Source of the DNA: Gallionellaceae bacterium
Lineage (GTDB): Bacteria; Pseudomonadota; Gammaproteobacteria; Burkholderiales; Gallionellaceae
DNA: 14,381 bases
Assembly (NCBI GenBank): GCA_030646595.1
Contig: JAUSKS010000077.1
Location: 1-14,381, forward strand
Direction: 5' to 3'
Of the stretch, positions 1 through 8,442 are shown piece after piece. The position numbers and the translations under genes were made by a program. Numbering within the stretch: the stretch's first letter is position 1; each line of letters begins with the position of its first letter. A model generated the notes under the pieces. It did not search any database. It was not told the DNA's origin and worked only from the letters and a program-made list of their open reading frames with translations.

Positions 1-2627
1 AGCGTAGGAGTATCGGTATCGAGACGAGAATACTTGAGCAAATCTTCGATGAGACTATCGAGATTTTTGGATGCAGTAATGATTTGCGTAATGCAAAATT
101 GTGCGCGCTCAGCCATCCCTTCCTTGTGGCGACGTTCCAACTCCTGTGCGTAGCCAGTAATGCCGCGCAGCGGCGCTTTAAGGTCGTGCGAAACGGTGTA
201 GGCAAAGCCCTTGAGCTCTTCGTTCTTGGCGCTGAGTTGGGTGGTACGCTCGATGACTTTTGATTCAAGTTCGTCATGTGACTGTTGCAGCGCCGCCTCA
301 ATTCGCCGATGCTCGGTAATATCCTGATTGGTCCCGACGACCCATTCGGCCTGACCTTGCGCGTTGGTACGTACTGTTTCCACCGCGCGGATCAAACGGT
401 ATTCCTCTTCCCCCTGCCGCCGAATGCGGAATTCCCGAATGCTGTGCCCGCATTGGCGCACCGTTTCCTGCAAAATTTGTTCCTGCTGGCTTAACTCCTC
501 TGGGCAGACGGCTGTACTCCACTGGCTGTACTCGACCAAACCATTGGCCGTCTGCGGGATACCATATATCAAAAACATCTGGGCATCCCAATGAATATTA
601 TTGTTTATAACATTCCATTCCCAAATACCCACCTCCGTTGCCTCTGTCGCCAGGCGTACGCGCTGCTCGCTGGCACGCAATTCTTCCGCCGCTTGTTGGC
701 GATGCAGGGCTTCCTGGCGCAGGGTTTCGTTGAGCGTCGCCAGTTCAGAGGTACGTTCCCGCACCCGTGTTTCCATCTCGTCATGCGCCTCGCGCAGCGC
801 AGCATCCACACGCTTGCGCTCGGTAATGTCGCGTCCTACGGCAAAAATAAGTCCTTCTTCGGCCAAGGGATAGGCAACCCAGGAAAGCCACTTGTAGGTA
901 CCATCTTTGCATACATAACGGTTATCAAAAAAATAAATGATCTTGCCGTCAACCAGCTCGCCAGCGGTATTCGTGGTTGCATCACGGTCATCCGGATGGA
1001 CAAACTCCAGATAGGGCCGGGCCAATAACTCAGCGGCTTTCCAGCCCAGTGTCTGCTCCCAGGCCGGATTCACCTGAATGAAATAACCATTGAAATTCGC
1101 GATGCCATATATGTCGAGGGAATAATTAAACATGCGGTCGCGTTCCCTTTCCGCCTGCTTGCGTCGCGAGATGTCCGCGGCCATGCCGAGAAATCCGGTA
1201 ATTTCACCATTTGCATTGCGCAATGCAGTTACCGACAGCAATACTGGAAGGCGTATGCCATCTTTGCGGATATATGTCCACTCATATTCGGCAGGCAGGT
1301 TATAGCGCGCCTTGGCAACAAATACTTCAAAGCCGGGTTCGACCATCACGCCAAATTCGGCCGATAACTCTTGTGCGCGTGCTACTACTTCAGACGGATC
1401 ATGCAGTATGGCTGGCGACTGTAAACCCACCACCTCCGCTGCTGTATAGCCCAGCATGCGCTCGGCAGCCTGATTAAAAGTTGTGATGATGCCATCTGGC
1501 GTCGTACTGATAATGGCATACGCAGCATTGTCCAGAATCGCGCGTTGCAATGCCATTGCCTTGCCCAATTTTTCTTCGGCAAGTTTTTTTTCGGTAACGT
1601 CACGCCCCACGGCAAAGATCAACTTTTCCTCGATCAGGGGATATGCCACCCAGGATATCCATTTATAGCTGCCATCCTTGCCACGGTAGCGGTTATCAAA
1701 CAGAAATAATTCCTTGCCATCGCGCAACGTGCCGGCCACATGGGTGGTTGCCTCCCTGTCATCCGGATGAACAAATTCCAGATAGGGAGTCGCCTGCATT
1801 TCAGCAGCAGTCCACCCTAGAAGATGTGTCCAGGCAGGATTAACCTGGGTGAAATAGCCATCGAAATTGGCTACGCAATAAATATCGAGGGCATAATTAA
1901 ACAAACGGTCACGTTCATGTTCGGCTTGCCTGCGCTGGGCAATGTTTTGCCGGATGTGCAGGGTGCTCCAGCCGAGAATGATAATTGCCAGCCCGCCCAG
2001 GCCGAGAATGACTAGCAAGGTATATTGGGCGCTGGCTTTTATTTGCCGGGTGCGTTCGGCCAACAACTGTTGTTCCTCGGTGTTCATATCCTTTAACACC
2101 ACTCGTATCTGGTCTGTCATGCGTTGGCCATATCCTTGCACGACAAATTTTTTTGCTGCTTCAAATCCCTGATTTTGGCGTATTGCGACCAATTGCTCGG
2201 CGTACTCGATGCGCTGTTTTACCAAAGATTCCAAATGGGGAACATATCGCTGCAGGCTGGGGTTGTCTGCTGTCATGTCGTGCAAGCGAGCAACCTCCGT
2301 TATTACCGTATCCCGCGCGGCAGAATAGGCATTAAGCAGTTTTGTGTCTTGCGTAATGACATAACCACGCAGCCTGTTTTGCAAATCAATTGCGGCATAT
2401 AACACCTGCTTGGTCTGGCTAATGATCTCGTGCGTGCGCGACCGCTGGTCAGCATCTGCCCTGACTTCCAGCAAACTACGCGCAGACAGAATGCTGACTG
2501 CAAGCAGCGCCAGGAAGGCCACCACAAAGGTGATATTGGCACTGCGCTCTAGCGACCCCTTTTCAGAAACCAGAGCGTGAGCTTTTTCAGGGCCAGTAAA
2601 CTGGTCTGAGATCAAGGTGGTGTTCAT
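1..2627 (-). CDS. CHASE3-like, multi-PAS membrane sensor histidine kinase (C-terminus cut by window edge)
   Basis: Inner-membrane sensor kinase expected to autophosphorylate and pass phosphate to a response regulator not in the window. The frame is open for 875 codons to the left edge. Visible order: cytoplasmic N-terminus; membrane segment about 31-49; extracytoplasmic helical region about 50-200 with the CHASE3-like stretch LRGYVIT at 86-92; second membrane segment about 203-221; PAS domains about 239-348, 362-490, 496-605 and 650-772; then HisKA with H-box SHDLKAPLRG and phospho-acceptor His814. Two similar coiled linkers (HDEMETRVRERTSEL at 615-629 and HDELESKVIERTTQL at 784-798) precede PAS4 and HisKA. 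The ATP-binding domain lies outside the window. PAS1 and PAS3 are near copies. The ATG at 2627 has no clear ribosome site and overlaps the stop of a short upstream ORF; an in-frame GTG at 2732 is an alternative start. The signal sensed is unknown. Confidence 0.9.
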   Translation of the reverse strand, partial: MNTTLISDQFTGPEKAHALVSEKGSLERSANITFVVAFLALLAVSILSARSLLEVRADADQRSRTHEIISQTKQVLYAAIDLQNRLRGYVITQDTKLLNAYSAARDTVITEVARLHDMTADNPSLQRYVPHLESLVKQRIEYAEQLVAIRQNQGFEAAKKFVVQGYGQRMTDQIRVVLKDMNTEEQQLLAERTRQIKASAQYTLLVILGLGGLAIIILGWSTLHIRQNIAQRRQAEHERDRLFNYALDIYCVANFDGYFTQVNPAWTHLLGWTAAEMQATPYLEFVHPDDREATTHVAGTLRDGKELFLFDNRYRGKDGSYKWISWVAYPLIEEKLIFAVGRDVTEKKLAEEKLGKAMALQRAILDNAAYAIISTTPDGIITTFNQAAERMLGYTAAEVVGLQSPAILHDPSEVVARAQELSAEFGVMVEPGFEVFVAKARYNLPAEYEWTYIRKDGIRLPVLLSVTALRNANGEITGFLGMAADISRRKQAERERDRMFNYSLDIYGIANFNGYFIQVNPAWEQTLGWKAAELLARPYLEFVHPDDRDATTNTAGELVDGKIIYFFDNRYVCKDGTYKWLSWVAYPLAEEGLIFAVGRDITERKRVDAALREAHDEMETRVRERTSELATLNETLRQEALHRQQAAEELRASEQRVRLATEATEVGIWEWNVINNNIHWDAQMFLIYGIPQTANGLVEYSQWSTAVCPEELSQQEQILQETVRQCGHSIREFRIRRQGEEEYRLIRAVETVRTNAQGQAEWVVGTNQDITEHRRIEAALQQSHDELESKVIERTTQLSAKNEELKGFAYTVSHDLKAPLRGITGYAQELERRHKEGMAERAQFCITQIITASKNLDSLIEDLLKYSRLDTDTPT
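813..1142 (-). repeat. PAS domain copy 2 of an internal duplication
   Basis: Encodes kinase residues 496-605, the partner of the copy at 1584-1913. The copies are separated by a different PAS domain (about residues 362-490), so this is not a simple tandem duplication. Differences cluster in the middle of the domain, where a PAS pocket would bind ligand or cofactor, so the two may have diverged in what they sense. That last point is inference. Confidence 0.85.
1584..1913 (-). repeat. PAS domain copy 1 of an internal duplication
   Basis: Encodes kinase residues 239-348. Aligned without gaps to residues 496-605, about 80 of 110 positions are identical by hand count. Shared blocks include QVNPAW, PYLEFVHPDDR, FDNRY, SWVAYPL and LIFAVGRD. 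The preceding residues (QAEHERDR against QAERERDR) match too, so the duplicated unit includes part of the linker. Confidence 0.85.
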
Positions 2628-2725
2628 TTTGGATAAGGTAGCGGGAAGCGGAGTAGTGGGTCGAGCGCAGCTCCAGCGAAACTGGAACGTCCACGTAGCA
2701 GCGTTTGGTCTATACGTAACGGCAT
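2624..2725 (-). CDS. Possible 33-residue ORF coupled to the sensor kinase
   Basis: ATG at 2725 is preceded by AGGGG (2732-2736) with a 6-base spacer, a better ribosome site than the kinase start has. The frame ends in TGA at 2626-2624, overlapping the kinase ATG as ATGA. It encodes a short basic, proline-rich peptide beginning MPLRIDQTLL and ending LRFPLPYPK, with no recognised family. It may be a leader that couples translation to the kinase. It may also be chance, since the kinase frame is itself open upstream to a GTG at 2732. Nothing beyond start, ribosome site and overlap supports it. Confidence 0.25.
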   Translation of the reverse strand: MPLRIDQTLLRGRSSFAGAALDPLLRFPLPYPK

Positions 2726-2848
2726 GCTGCACCCCTTTAACTTCTTGTTGAGTTAATGAAGAACATCAAGAGCAATCTCAAAGCCTGGGCAAGGATACTC
2801 TCAAATCATGCTATTAAGAATTCCTTTTTATGCAGCAGGAAAGCTTTA

Positions 2849-4435
2849 CTATTCCCATTCTATTGTGGCTGGTGGTTTACCGGATATATCGTACACCACG
2901 CGGTTAATGCCGCGCACTTCGTTGATGATGCGATTGGAAACTTTGGCCAGCAGTGCATGCGGCAATTCGGCCCAGTGTGCGGTCATGAAATCCTGCGTTT
3001 GCACGGCGCGTAATGCCACCACCCACTCATAGGTGCGACCATCGCCCATTACGCCCACTGATTTAACCGGCAGGAATACGACGAAGGCCTGCGAAGTTTT
3101 TTCGTACCACGAATTACCCGCTTCATCTTTAGTTGCGCGCAATTCTTCGATGAATATCGCATCGGCACGACGCAGCAGATCAGCATATTCTTTCTTCACT
3201 TCGCCCAATATGCGCACGCCCAAACCAGGGCCGGGGAAAGGATGGCGATACACCATATTGCGTGGCAAGCCCAGCGCCACGCCCAGTTCGCGCACTTCGT
3301 CCTTGAACAATTCACGCAGCGGCTCCAGCAATTTCAGATGCAAACTTTCCGGCAAGCCGCCGACGTTGTGGTGCGATTTAATGGTGTGCGCCTTTTTTGT
3401 TTTCGCGCCAGCGGATTCGATCACGTCGGGATAGATCGTTCCTTGTGCCAGCCATTTTGCTTGCGGCAATTTCTTGGCTTCGCGCTGAAATACTTCAACA
3501 AATTCGCGTCCGATTATTTTGCGCTTCTGCTCAGGGTCGGAGATACCAGTCAGGTGATGTAAAAATTCGGCACTGGCATCTACGTGTATCACTTTCATGT
3601 GCAGATGGCTGGCAAAGGTTGCCATCACTTGCTCGGCTTCGTGCAAACGCAGCAGCCCGTTATCCACGAACACGCAGGTCAGCTGGTCGCCGATAGCGCG
3701 ATGTATCAACGCCGCCGCCACCGAAGAATCCACGCCGCCAGACAAACCGAGGATCACTTCGTCCTTGCCCACCTGAGCGCGTATTTTTTCCACCGCCTCG
3801 CCTACATAGTCCGGCATGTTCCAGTCCTGTGCACAGCCGCAAATGTCATGCACAAATCGGCTCAACATGGCCTTGCCCTGATGGGTGTGCGTCACTTCGG
3901 GATGAAATTGCAGCGCGTAAAAATGTCGCGCTTCGTCTGCCATACCGGCAATAGGCGTCGTAGGATTGCTGGCAATGACCTTGAAACCGGGCGGCAGTTT
4001 GGTCACTTTGTCACCGTGACTCATCCACACATCAATCAAACCGTGGCCTTGCGCATTGCTCCTGTCCTGAATGTCGCGCAGCAATGCCGAGTGTCCCTGC
4101 GCACGTATCTCGGCATAGCCGAATTCGCGCACCAAGCCATTTTCAACCGCCCCGCCCAATTGCGCTGCCATCGTCTGCATGCCGTAGCAAATGCCCAGCA
4201 CGGGTACGCCCAGATCAAACACGGCCTGCGGCGCGCGCGGGGTATCGCCTTCGGTTACAGAATTGGGCCCGCCGGAGAGAATAATTCCGGTTGGCTGAAA
4301 ATCACGGATGAATTGATCGCTCACATCATAAGGATGCAATTCACAATAGACATGTGCTTCACGTACACGACGCGCGATCAGTTGGCTGTATTGCGAACCG
4401 AAGTCGAGGATGAGGATTTTTTTGTGGATTGTCAT
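2849..4435 (-). CDS. guaA: GMP synthase (glutamine-hydrolysing)
   Basis: Cytoplasmic enzyme that converts XMP, ATP and glutamine to GMP, the last step of guanine nucleotide synthesis. Its 528 residues match the usual length of about 525. The N-terminal class I glutamine amidotransferase domain (about 8-200) has the nucleophile elbow GICYGMQ with Cys83, and His178 and Glu180 in FHPE. The ATP-pyrophosphatase domain begins near 210 with the P-loop LSGGVDSS (231-238). The C-terminal dimerisation domain includes GPGLGVRI and ends KPPATIEWE. The ATG lies 6 bases after the endonuclease stop with only a weak ribosome site (GCGA region), so translation is probably coupled to the gene before it. In many proteobacteria guaA directly follows guaB; here two restriction-modification genes lie between them. 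No clear terminator follows the stop. Confidence 0.97.
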   Translation of the reverse strand: MTIHKKILILDFGSQYSQLIARRVREAHVYCELHPYDVSDQFIRDFQPTGIILSGGPNSVTEGDTPRAPQAVFDLGVPVLGICYGMQTMAAQLGGAVENGLVREFGYAEIRAQGHSALLRDIQDRSNAQGHGLIDVWMSHGDKVTKLPPGFKVIASNPTTPIAGMADEARHFYALQFHPEVTHTHQGKAMLSRFVHDICGCAQDWNMPDYVGEAVEKIRAQVGKDEVILGLSGGVDSSVAAALIHRAIGDQLTCVFVDNGLLRLHEAEQVMATFASHLHMKVIHVDASAEFLHHLTGISDPEQKRKIIGREFVEVFQREAKKLPQAKWLAQGTIYPDVIESAGAKTKKAHTIKSHHNVGGLPESLHLKLLEPLRELFKDEVRELGVALGLPRNMVYRHPFPGPGLGVRILGEVKKEYADLLRRADAIFIEELRATKDEAGNSWYEKTSQAFVVFLPVKSVGVMGDGRTYEWVVALRAVQTQDFMTAHWAELPHALLAKVSNRIINEVRGINRVVYDISGKPPATIEWE

Positions 4436-4441
4436 TTTTCG

Positions 4442-5392
4442 CTAGAGATATGGCCCCAAAAATCGGATACCATTAAAGTGAATAAGATGGGTCGGGTCAC
4501 TTGCACACCAGACCTCGGTTTCCCAAGCCACTAGTGCAAGAAATTTCCGAAAAATTTCGCCACGATCCGGGAATGCGGTGACATAGACGAGGCCCGCATT
4601 GGAGTCCTTGAAGACTTTGGCAAGCTCTGCGTGGCGGCCACCATCAACAGGGCCGCTACTGGTAACTGCTTCAATCAAAATCAGCCAGTTTTTTTCCCGG
4701 TAGTAGATTATGACATCGGGCATTTTTCCGTGCAGCTTAACTTTTACACCCAGCGTGGATAGCAGTATTTCATCAAAGTATCCCCACTTTTTCCCGGTAT
4801 CGCCCACGTACACAAGCTCTCCACCCGGCGCGAAAAATGATCCAAAATTTTCGATGATGGCGCGAATGAGATCAGAATGGCCACCCGCGCTCAGGGTGAT
4901 TTTTTTTTCTGTCTTTGTTTTTACCGGGATACGATGAAGGTCTCTTGCATGCGCATAGTGCGCTACCAGGGTTCCACGGGCTGCAAGGTAAGTTTCGAGG
5001 GAACGGTCCCAGGTCCTGGAACCAAATTGCCGTAAAAGTGCCAAGGCATGTTCTTCTACCTGATAACAGTTGCCTGAGCTATTGGTGACTCTGTCTGGTT
5101 TGTCGGGGTTATGCAACAGCAACCCTGCTGCTACGAGCTGTTTTACACTGTACTTGCGCACACTCTCGCGCGTGTTCTCGGCATAATTTCTATCCAATTG
5201 CTCACGCGCAAAATCAAGGATAGCGCGGATGCCCAGCATGGGATTCTGTGCCTCATGCCAGCGTCTCTTGGGCGGAAGATTTAATAGCGCCAGCAAGCAA
5301 ATCGCGGTGCGGTCATTAAGCTGCTCATTCGGCATGCCCAAGGCTTGAAGCACAGTTAATGCTTCAGCTATGCGCCGCACTTTTGTTGTCAT
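4442..5392 (-). CDS. BsuBI/PstI-type type II restriction endonuclease
   Basis: Predicted type II endonuclease that cuts unmethylated DNA, by family analogy at CTGCAG. The 316 residues are close to the size of BsuBI and PstI. The N-terminal half (about 1-150) resembles the helical N-terminal domain of this family. The C-terminal half carries the family core: VYVGDTGKK (194-202), MPDVIIYYREKNWLILIEAV (224-243) with acidic candidates Asp226 and Glu241, SSGPVDGGRHAEL (245-257) and YVTAFPDR (270-277). The Asp and Glu fit a PD-(D/E)xK-like site, but the exact catalytic set is inferred. Its ATG overlaps the methyltransferase stop (ATGA, 5389-5392), so the endonuclease is made after and probably coupled to the protective enzyme. 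The CTGCAG specificity is a family-based guess. Confidence 0.92.
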   Translation of the reverse strand: MTTKVRRIAEALTVLQALGMPNEQLNDRTAICLLALLNLPPKRRWHEAQNPMLGIRAILDFAREQLDRNYAENTRESVRKYSVKQLVAAGLLLHNPDKPDRVTNSSGNCYQVEEHALALLRQFGSRTWDRSLETYLAARGTLVAHYAHARDLHRIPVKTKTEKKITLSAGGHSDLIRAIIENFGSFFAPGGELVYVGDTGKKWGYFDEILLSTLGVKVKLHGKMPDVIIYYREKNWLILIEAVTSSGPVDGGRHAELAKVFKDSNAGLVYVTAFPDRGEIFRKFLALVAWETEVWCASDPTHLIHFNGIRFLGPYL

Positions 5393-6864
5393 GCTTCTTG
5401 CATCTCTGTAACCAAACGGTCAATTTCCGGCTGTTCCTGTGGCATATCCTTCGTTGCATTACCTAAAGCAATGAGCATGGCGCGGCTCGGATATTTCATC
5501 AGCCTGAGATCGGTTGCATTAACCTGAGTGTGGCCGTTAAAGCGGCGGAAGCATTCATCTACAGCAGTGGTATTGAGGAAGATGGCCAGGCCGCGCGCAA
5601 GCGCTTCCGGTAAGCCGCGTTTATTTTCGTGAAATACATTTAAATGATTTTCAAAACCGAGCATTTCGGCATCATTAAAAGATTTCGGCTGTACCACGCT
5701 TGCCATGATGCGCCGTTTTTCCTCTTTGGACGAAAAGCGACGAACCACACAATAGCTCCCCGTAGGGAATAGCCACTTTTCTGTTTCGCCATTACGCTGA
5801 ATTGCGTTGGGCTTTTTTATATCTATTTTTGGCCATTCCATAGTCTGGCCATTGAAGTGGATCGGGTAAAGCAAGGGCACTGTGCCCTTTTCCGGAAAAT
5901 TTCTCAGGTGACTCTTCAAACGAAAATCTACCACCGGGCCAGTGGATACCTGAATGCCGAGCTCCTCAAGTGTATGGTGTACCCCTGTGTTCAGCCCGAT
6001 TTCATCAATCGCCGATAAGGTGGGGATGTGAATGAAGCGCTCCGGGTCGTCGGCAAAAACGATGCGTCCGAATGGGTGGATATGCTCCACAAGATCAAGG
6101 AAACTGTCATCAGTTGAAGTCGTTATTTTTATTTCATTTTGCTGGCCGTCGCGCTCCAGCACGATGATAATATTTTCCTGCAGGACACTATCGTCCTTGA
6201 AAGCTTTATCGCGTGATTTAAACAGGTGTATTTGCCTGATTGCAGCTCGCTGCAAAATAAAACTGCGGAAAGGATGGTAATACGGCCCATTGCAAAAACT
6301 TCTGGGGATGATCGCTACAACCTGTCCACCAGGTGCCATCATGGCCAATGCTAAAGCCACAAAAGCGGAATATAGATTGACCGTTTCTATCCCTACCTGT
6401 CGCAACAAAGCACGGTGGCGAGAATTACTGTTTATCTTCTTATAGGGGGGATTAAGAATGGCATGAGAATAGCCTTTGTTGTTGCCGAACTGAATGCGAT
6501 TAACGGCTTCCTCAATAAAGTCGCCACCAATCATTTCATAGCCCAGGGGTATTTGTTCTGCGTAACTGGCAAATGTATGCGCTAAATCTGCATGCAGCAG
6601 ATGATCCAGTTCAAAGGCAGTAATTTCAACCTTGCTAAAAGCTAAATCTCCGGTCATGCACCGCTCAATAAAAGCACTGGAGAGCGAACCTATCCCGGCA
6701 CCCGCATCAAGTAAACGGCAATTTTTATGGCCAGTCGCATGAAACAAACCCGCCATATAGCGGGCTGTTCGTGCGGGCGTAAAAAACTGCCCAAGTTGCG
6801 CCTTCTTTTGCGCCGTGGTGTTTTTTGCAATATGTAATCTGGTTTTTTCGATTGCGATCAGCAA
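5389..6864 (-). CDS. Type II N6-adenine DNA methyltransferase, PstI/BsuBI type
   Basis: Protective partner of the adjacent endonuclease, transferring methyl from S-adenosylmethionine to adenine in the recognition site. Its 491 residues are near the length of M.BsuBI and M.PstI. KAQLGQFFTP (21-30) is a motif X-like segment, LLDAGAGIGS (51-60) the methyl-donor motif I, and NPPY (138-141) the catalytic motif IV of adenine methyltransferases. The C-terminal half (about 290-480) is the likely target-recognition region. The start is TTG, set by an optimal AAGGAGG (6872-6878) 7 bases upstream; no ATG is available there. It is first in the cassette, 91 bases after guaB, with a long hairpin between. 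No controller-protein gene was found beside it, so expression may rely on gua read-through, the hairpin, or a promoter I cannot identify. Confidence 0.93.
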   Translation of the reverse strand: MLIAIEKTRLHIAKNTTAQKKAQLGQFFTPARTARYMAGLFHATGHKNCRLLDAGAGIGSLSSAFIERCMTGDLAFSKVEITAFELDHLLHADLAHTFASYAEQIPLGYEMIGGDFIEEAVNRIQFGNNKGYSHAILNPPYKKINSNSRHRALLRQVGIETVNLYSAFVALALAMMAPGGQVVAIIPRSFCNGPYYHPFRSFILQRAAIRQIHLFKSRDKAFKDDSVLQENIIIVLERDGQQNEIKITTSTDDSFLDLVEHIHPFGRIVFADDPERFIHIPTLSAIDEIGLNTGVHHTLEELGIQVSTGPVVDFRLKSHLRNFPEKGTVPLLYPIHFNGQTMEWPKIDIKKPNAIQRNGETEKWLFPTGSYCVVRRFSSKEEKRRIMASVVQPKSFNDAEMLGFENHLNVFHENKRGLPEALARGLAIFLNTTAVDECFRRFNGHTQVNATDLRLMKYPSRAMLIALGNATKDMPQEQPEIDRLVTEMQEA

Positions 6865-6871
6865 TGAAACG

Positions 6872-6878
6872 CCTCCTT
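6872..6878 (-). promoter_or_regulatory. Consensus ribosome binding site of the methyltransferase
   Basis: AAGGAGG on the minus strand with a 7-base spacer to the TTG at 6864. It decides the unusual start. It lies 6 bases beyond the 3' arm of the long hairpin, so hairpin folding could affect ribosome access. Confidence 0.8.
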
Positions 6879-6884
6879 AAAAGC

Positions 6885-6957
6885 AGGATTCAGGATGCGG
6901 GATATGGGATGCAAAATCAAAGGCCGGTTTTTTCCTGCATCCCGCATCCTGAATCCT
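6885..6957. repeat. Inverted repeat with perfect 18-bp arms at the guaB/restriction-cassette junction
   Basis: Arm AGGATTCAGGATGCGGGA (6885-6902) is exactly complementary to TCCCGCATCCTGAATCCT (6940-6957), with a 37-base loop. Inside, GGGATGC (6906-6912) can compete for GCATCCC (6938-6944), giving an alternative fold. The right arm ends inside the guaB stop codon (6956-6958). On the minus-strand transcript the 3' arm is followed by GCTTTT, a short U-run, so weak termination or attenuation is possible. It could also be a mobile REP- or MITE-like unit. Which of these it is cannot be settled from one copy. Confidence 0.8.
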
Positions 6958-8416
6958 AGTCCACATGATAATTCGGCGCTTCCTTGGTGATCTGCACATC
7001 ATGCACATGGGACTCGCGTATACCCGCAGCGGTGATTTGCACAAACTCGGCCTTGCTGTGCATGGTGAGGATATCGGGGCTGCCCAGATAACCCATGCTG
7101 GCGCGCAAGCCGCCCATCAGTTGATGGATCACAGCCAGTACGCTGCCCTTGTAAGGTACGCGTCCTTCTACACCTTCCGGGACTAATTTTTCGTGGTTGT
7201 CTTCGTCGTCCTGAAAATAGCGGTCGCTGGAACCTTGTTGCATTGCGCCCAGGCTGCCCATGCCGCGATAGGATTTGTAGGAGCGCCCCTGAAATAATTC
7301 TACTTCGCCGGGTGCTTCTTCGGTACCCGCAAACAAGCCTCCCAGCATCACCACATGCGCGCCCGCAGCAATGGCCTTGGAGATGTCGCCGGAATAGCGC
7401 ACCCCGCCATCAGCAATCAGCGGCACACCGGAGCCGCGCAGTGCTTCAGCTACATTTTGAATGGCGGTAATCTGCGGCACACCGACACCAGCCACCATGC
7501 GCGTGGTGCAAATCGAGCCGGGCCCGATGCCGACCTTGACCCCATCCGCGCCATGTTCCAGCAGGGCCTTGGCCGCAGCGCCAGTGGCGATGTTGCCGCC
7601 TATCACGTCTACTCTGGGGAAATTTTTCTTGACCCAGCGCACACGGTCCAGCACACCTTGAGAATGACCATGTGCGGTATCCACTACCAGCACATCCACG
7701 CCGGCATCTATCAACAATGCAGCGCGCTCGTCCGTGCCTTCGCCCACACCGATGGCAGCGCCGACACGCAAGCGCCCCAGTTCATCCTTGCAGGCTTGCG
7801 GATGTTCGCTGGATTTTAAAATATCTTTTACAGTAATCAGGCCGCACAATTCGAATGTATCATTCACTACCAGCACACGCTCGATACGGTATTTGTGCAT
7901 CAAGGTGCGCGCTTCTTCACGGCTGGCATTTTCCTTGACCGTGATCAAGCGCTCACGCTTGGTCATGATGTTTTGTATGGGTTGATCGAGATTGCTTTCA
8001 AAGCGCAAATCACGATTGGTGACGATGCCAACTACTTTTCTCCCCTGCACCACCGGCAAACCGGAAATTTTATGCTGACGAGTAAGATTCAATACATCGC
8101 GTACCGTCATTTCGGCGGTAACTGTGATTGGGTCTTTCACCACCCCGCTCTCGAAACGCTTGACCTTGGACACTTCCAGCGCCTGTGCCTTGGCAGACAT
8201 ATTTTTATGCACAATACCAATCCCACCTTCCTGGGCCAGAACGATGGCCAGGCGCGCCTCGGTAACCGTATCCATGGCGGCAGATAACAGGGGAATATTC
8301 AGGGTGATATTGCGCGTAAGCTGCGTACGTAAACTGACATCACGCGGCAACACACTGGAGTGTGCCGGCACCAGCAGGACATCGTCAAAGGTTAGCGCTT
8401 TTTGGGTAATACGCAT
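6956..8416 (-). CDS. guaB: Inosine-5'-monophosphate dehydrogenase
   Basis: Oxidises IMP to XMP with NAD+, the committed step toward GMP, in the cytoplasm as a tetramer or octamer. The 486 residues match the family's usual length. The TIM-barrel catalytic domain is split by a CBS pair at about 95-205 ([25 protein letters not shown]). The loop GPGSICTTR (298-306) carries the catalytic Cys303. IADGGVR (334-340) and [10 protein letters not shown] (383-392) bind the substrate phosphate and form the active-site region, and EGRVPYKG (417-424) supplies Arg419 and Tyr422 on the flap. The ATG has a good ribosome site (AAGG 8424-8427, spacer 7). It is the likely first gene of a transcript guaB-methyltransferase-endonuclease-guaA. 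A structured repeat ends only 26 bases upstream, so promoter elements may lie within it; I could not fix a convincing -35/-10 pair. Confidence 0.97.
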   Translation of the reverse strand: MRITQKALTFDDVLLVPAHSSVLPRDVSLRTQLTRNITLNIPLLSAAMDTVTEARLAIVLAQEGGIGIVHKNMSAKAQALEVSKVKRFESGVVKDPITVTAEMTVRDVLNLTRQHKISGLPVVQGRKVVGIVTNRDLRFESNLDQPIQNIMTKRERLITVKENASREEARTLMHKYRIERVLVVNDTFELCGLITVKDILKSSEHPQACKDELGRLRVGAAIGVGEGTDERAALLIDAGVDVLVVDTAHGHSQGVLDRVRWVKKNFPRVDVIGGNIATGAAAKALLEHGADGVKVGIGPGSICTTRMVAGVGVPQITAIQNVAEALRGSGVPLIADGGVRYSGDISKAIAAGAHVVMLGGLFAGTEEAPGEVELFQGRSYKSYRGMGSLGAMQQGSSDRYFQDDEDNHEKLVPEGVEGRVPYKGSVLAVIHQLMGGLRASMGYLGSPDILTMHSKAEFVQITAAGIRESHVHDVQITKEAPNYHVD

Positions 8417-8442
8417 GGACTCACCTTCTCCATATAAAAACT

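Noticed and set aside
2628..2848. RNA gene or strong terminator between guaA and the kinase
   Set aside because: Only a small TCCAG-CGAAA-CTGGA hairpin (about 2671-2685) and short palindromes are seen, with no U-tract or tRNA-like fold; I see nothing firm beyond the possible short frame.
3584..4534. Long plus-strand open frame (316 codons) opposite guaA
   Set aside because: It lies wholly opposite well-conserved guaA and the endonuclease end; its His/Arg-rich translation resembles no family and reflects codon bias on the coding strand.
7355..7819. Plus-strand frame of 154 codons opposite guaB
   Set aside because: Antisense to the conserved catalytic domain of guaB, with no ribosome site and no recognisable protein.
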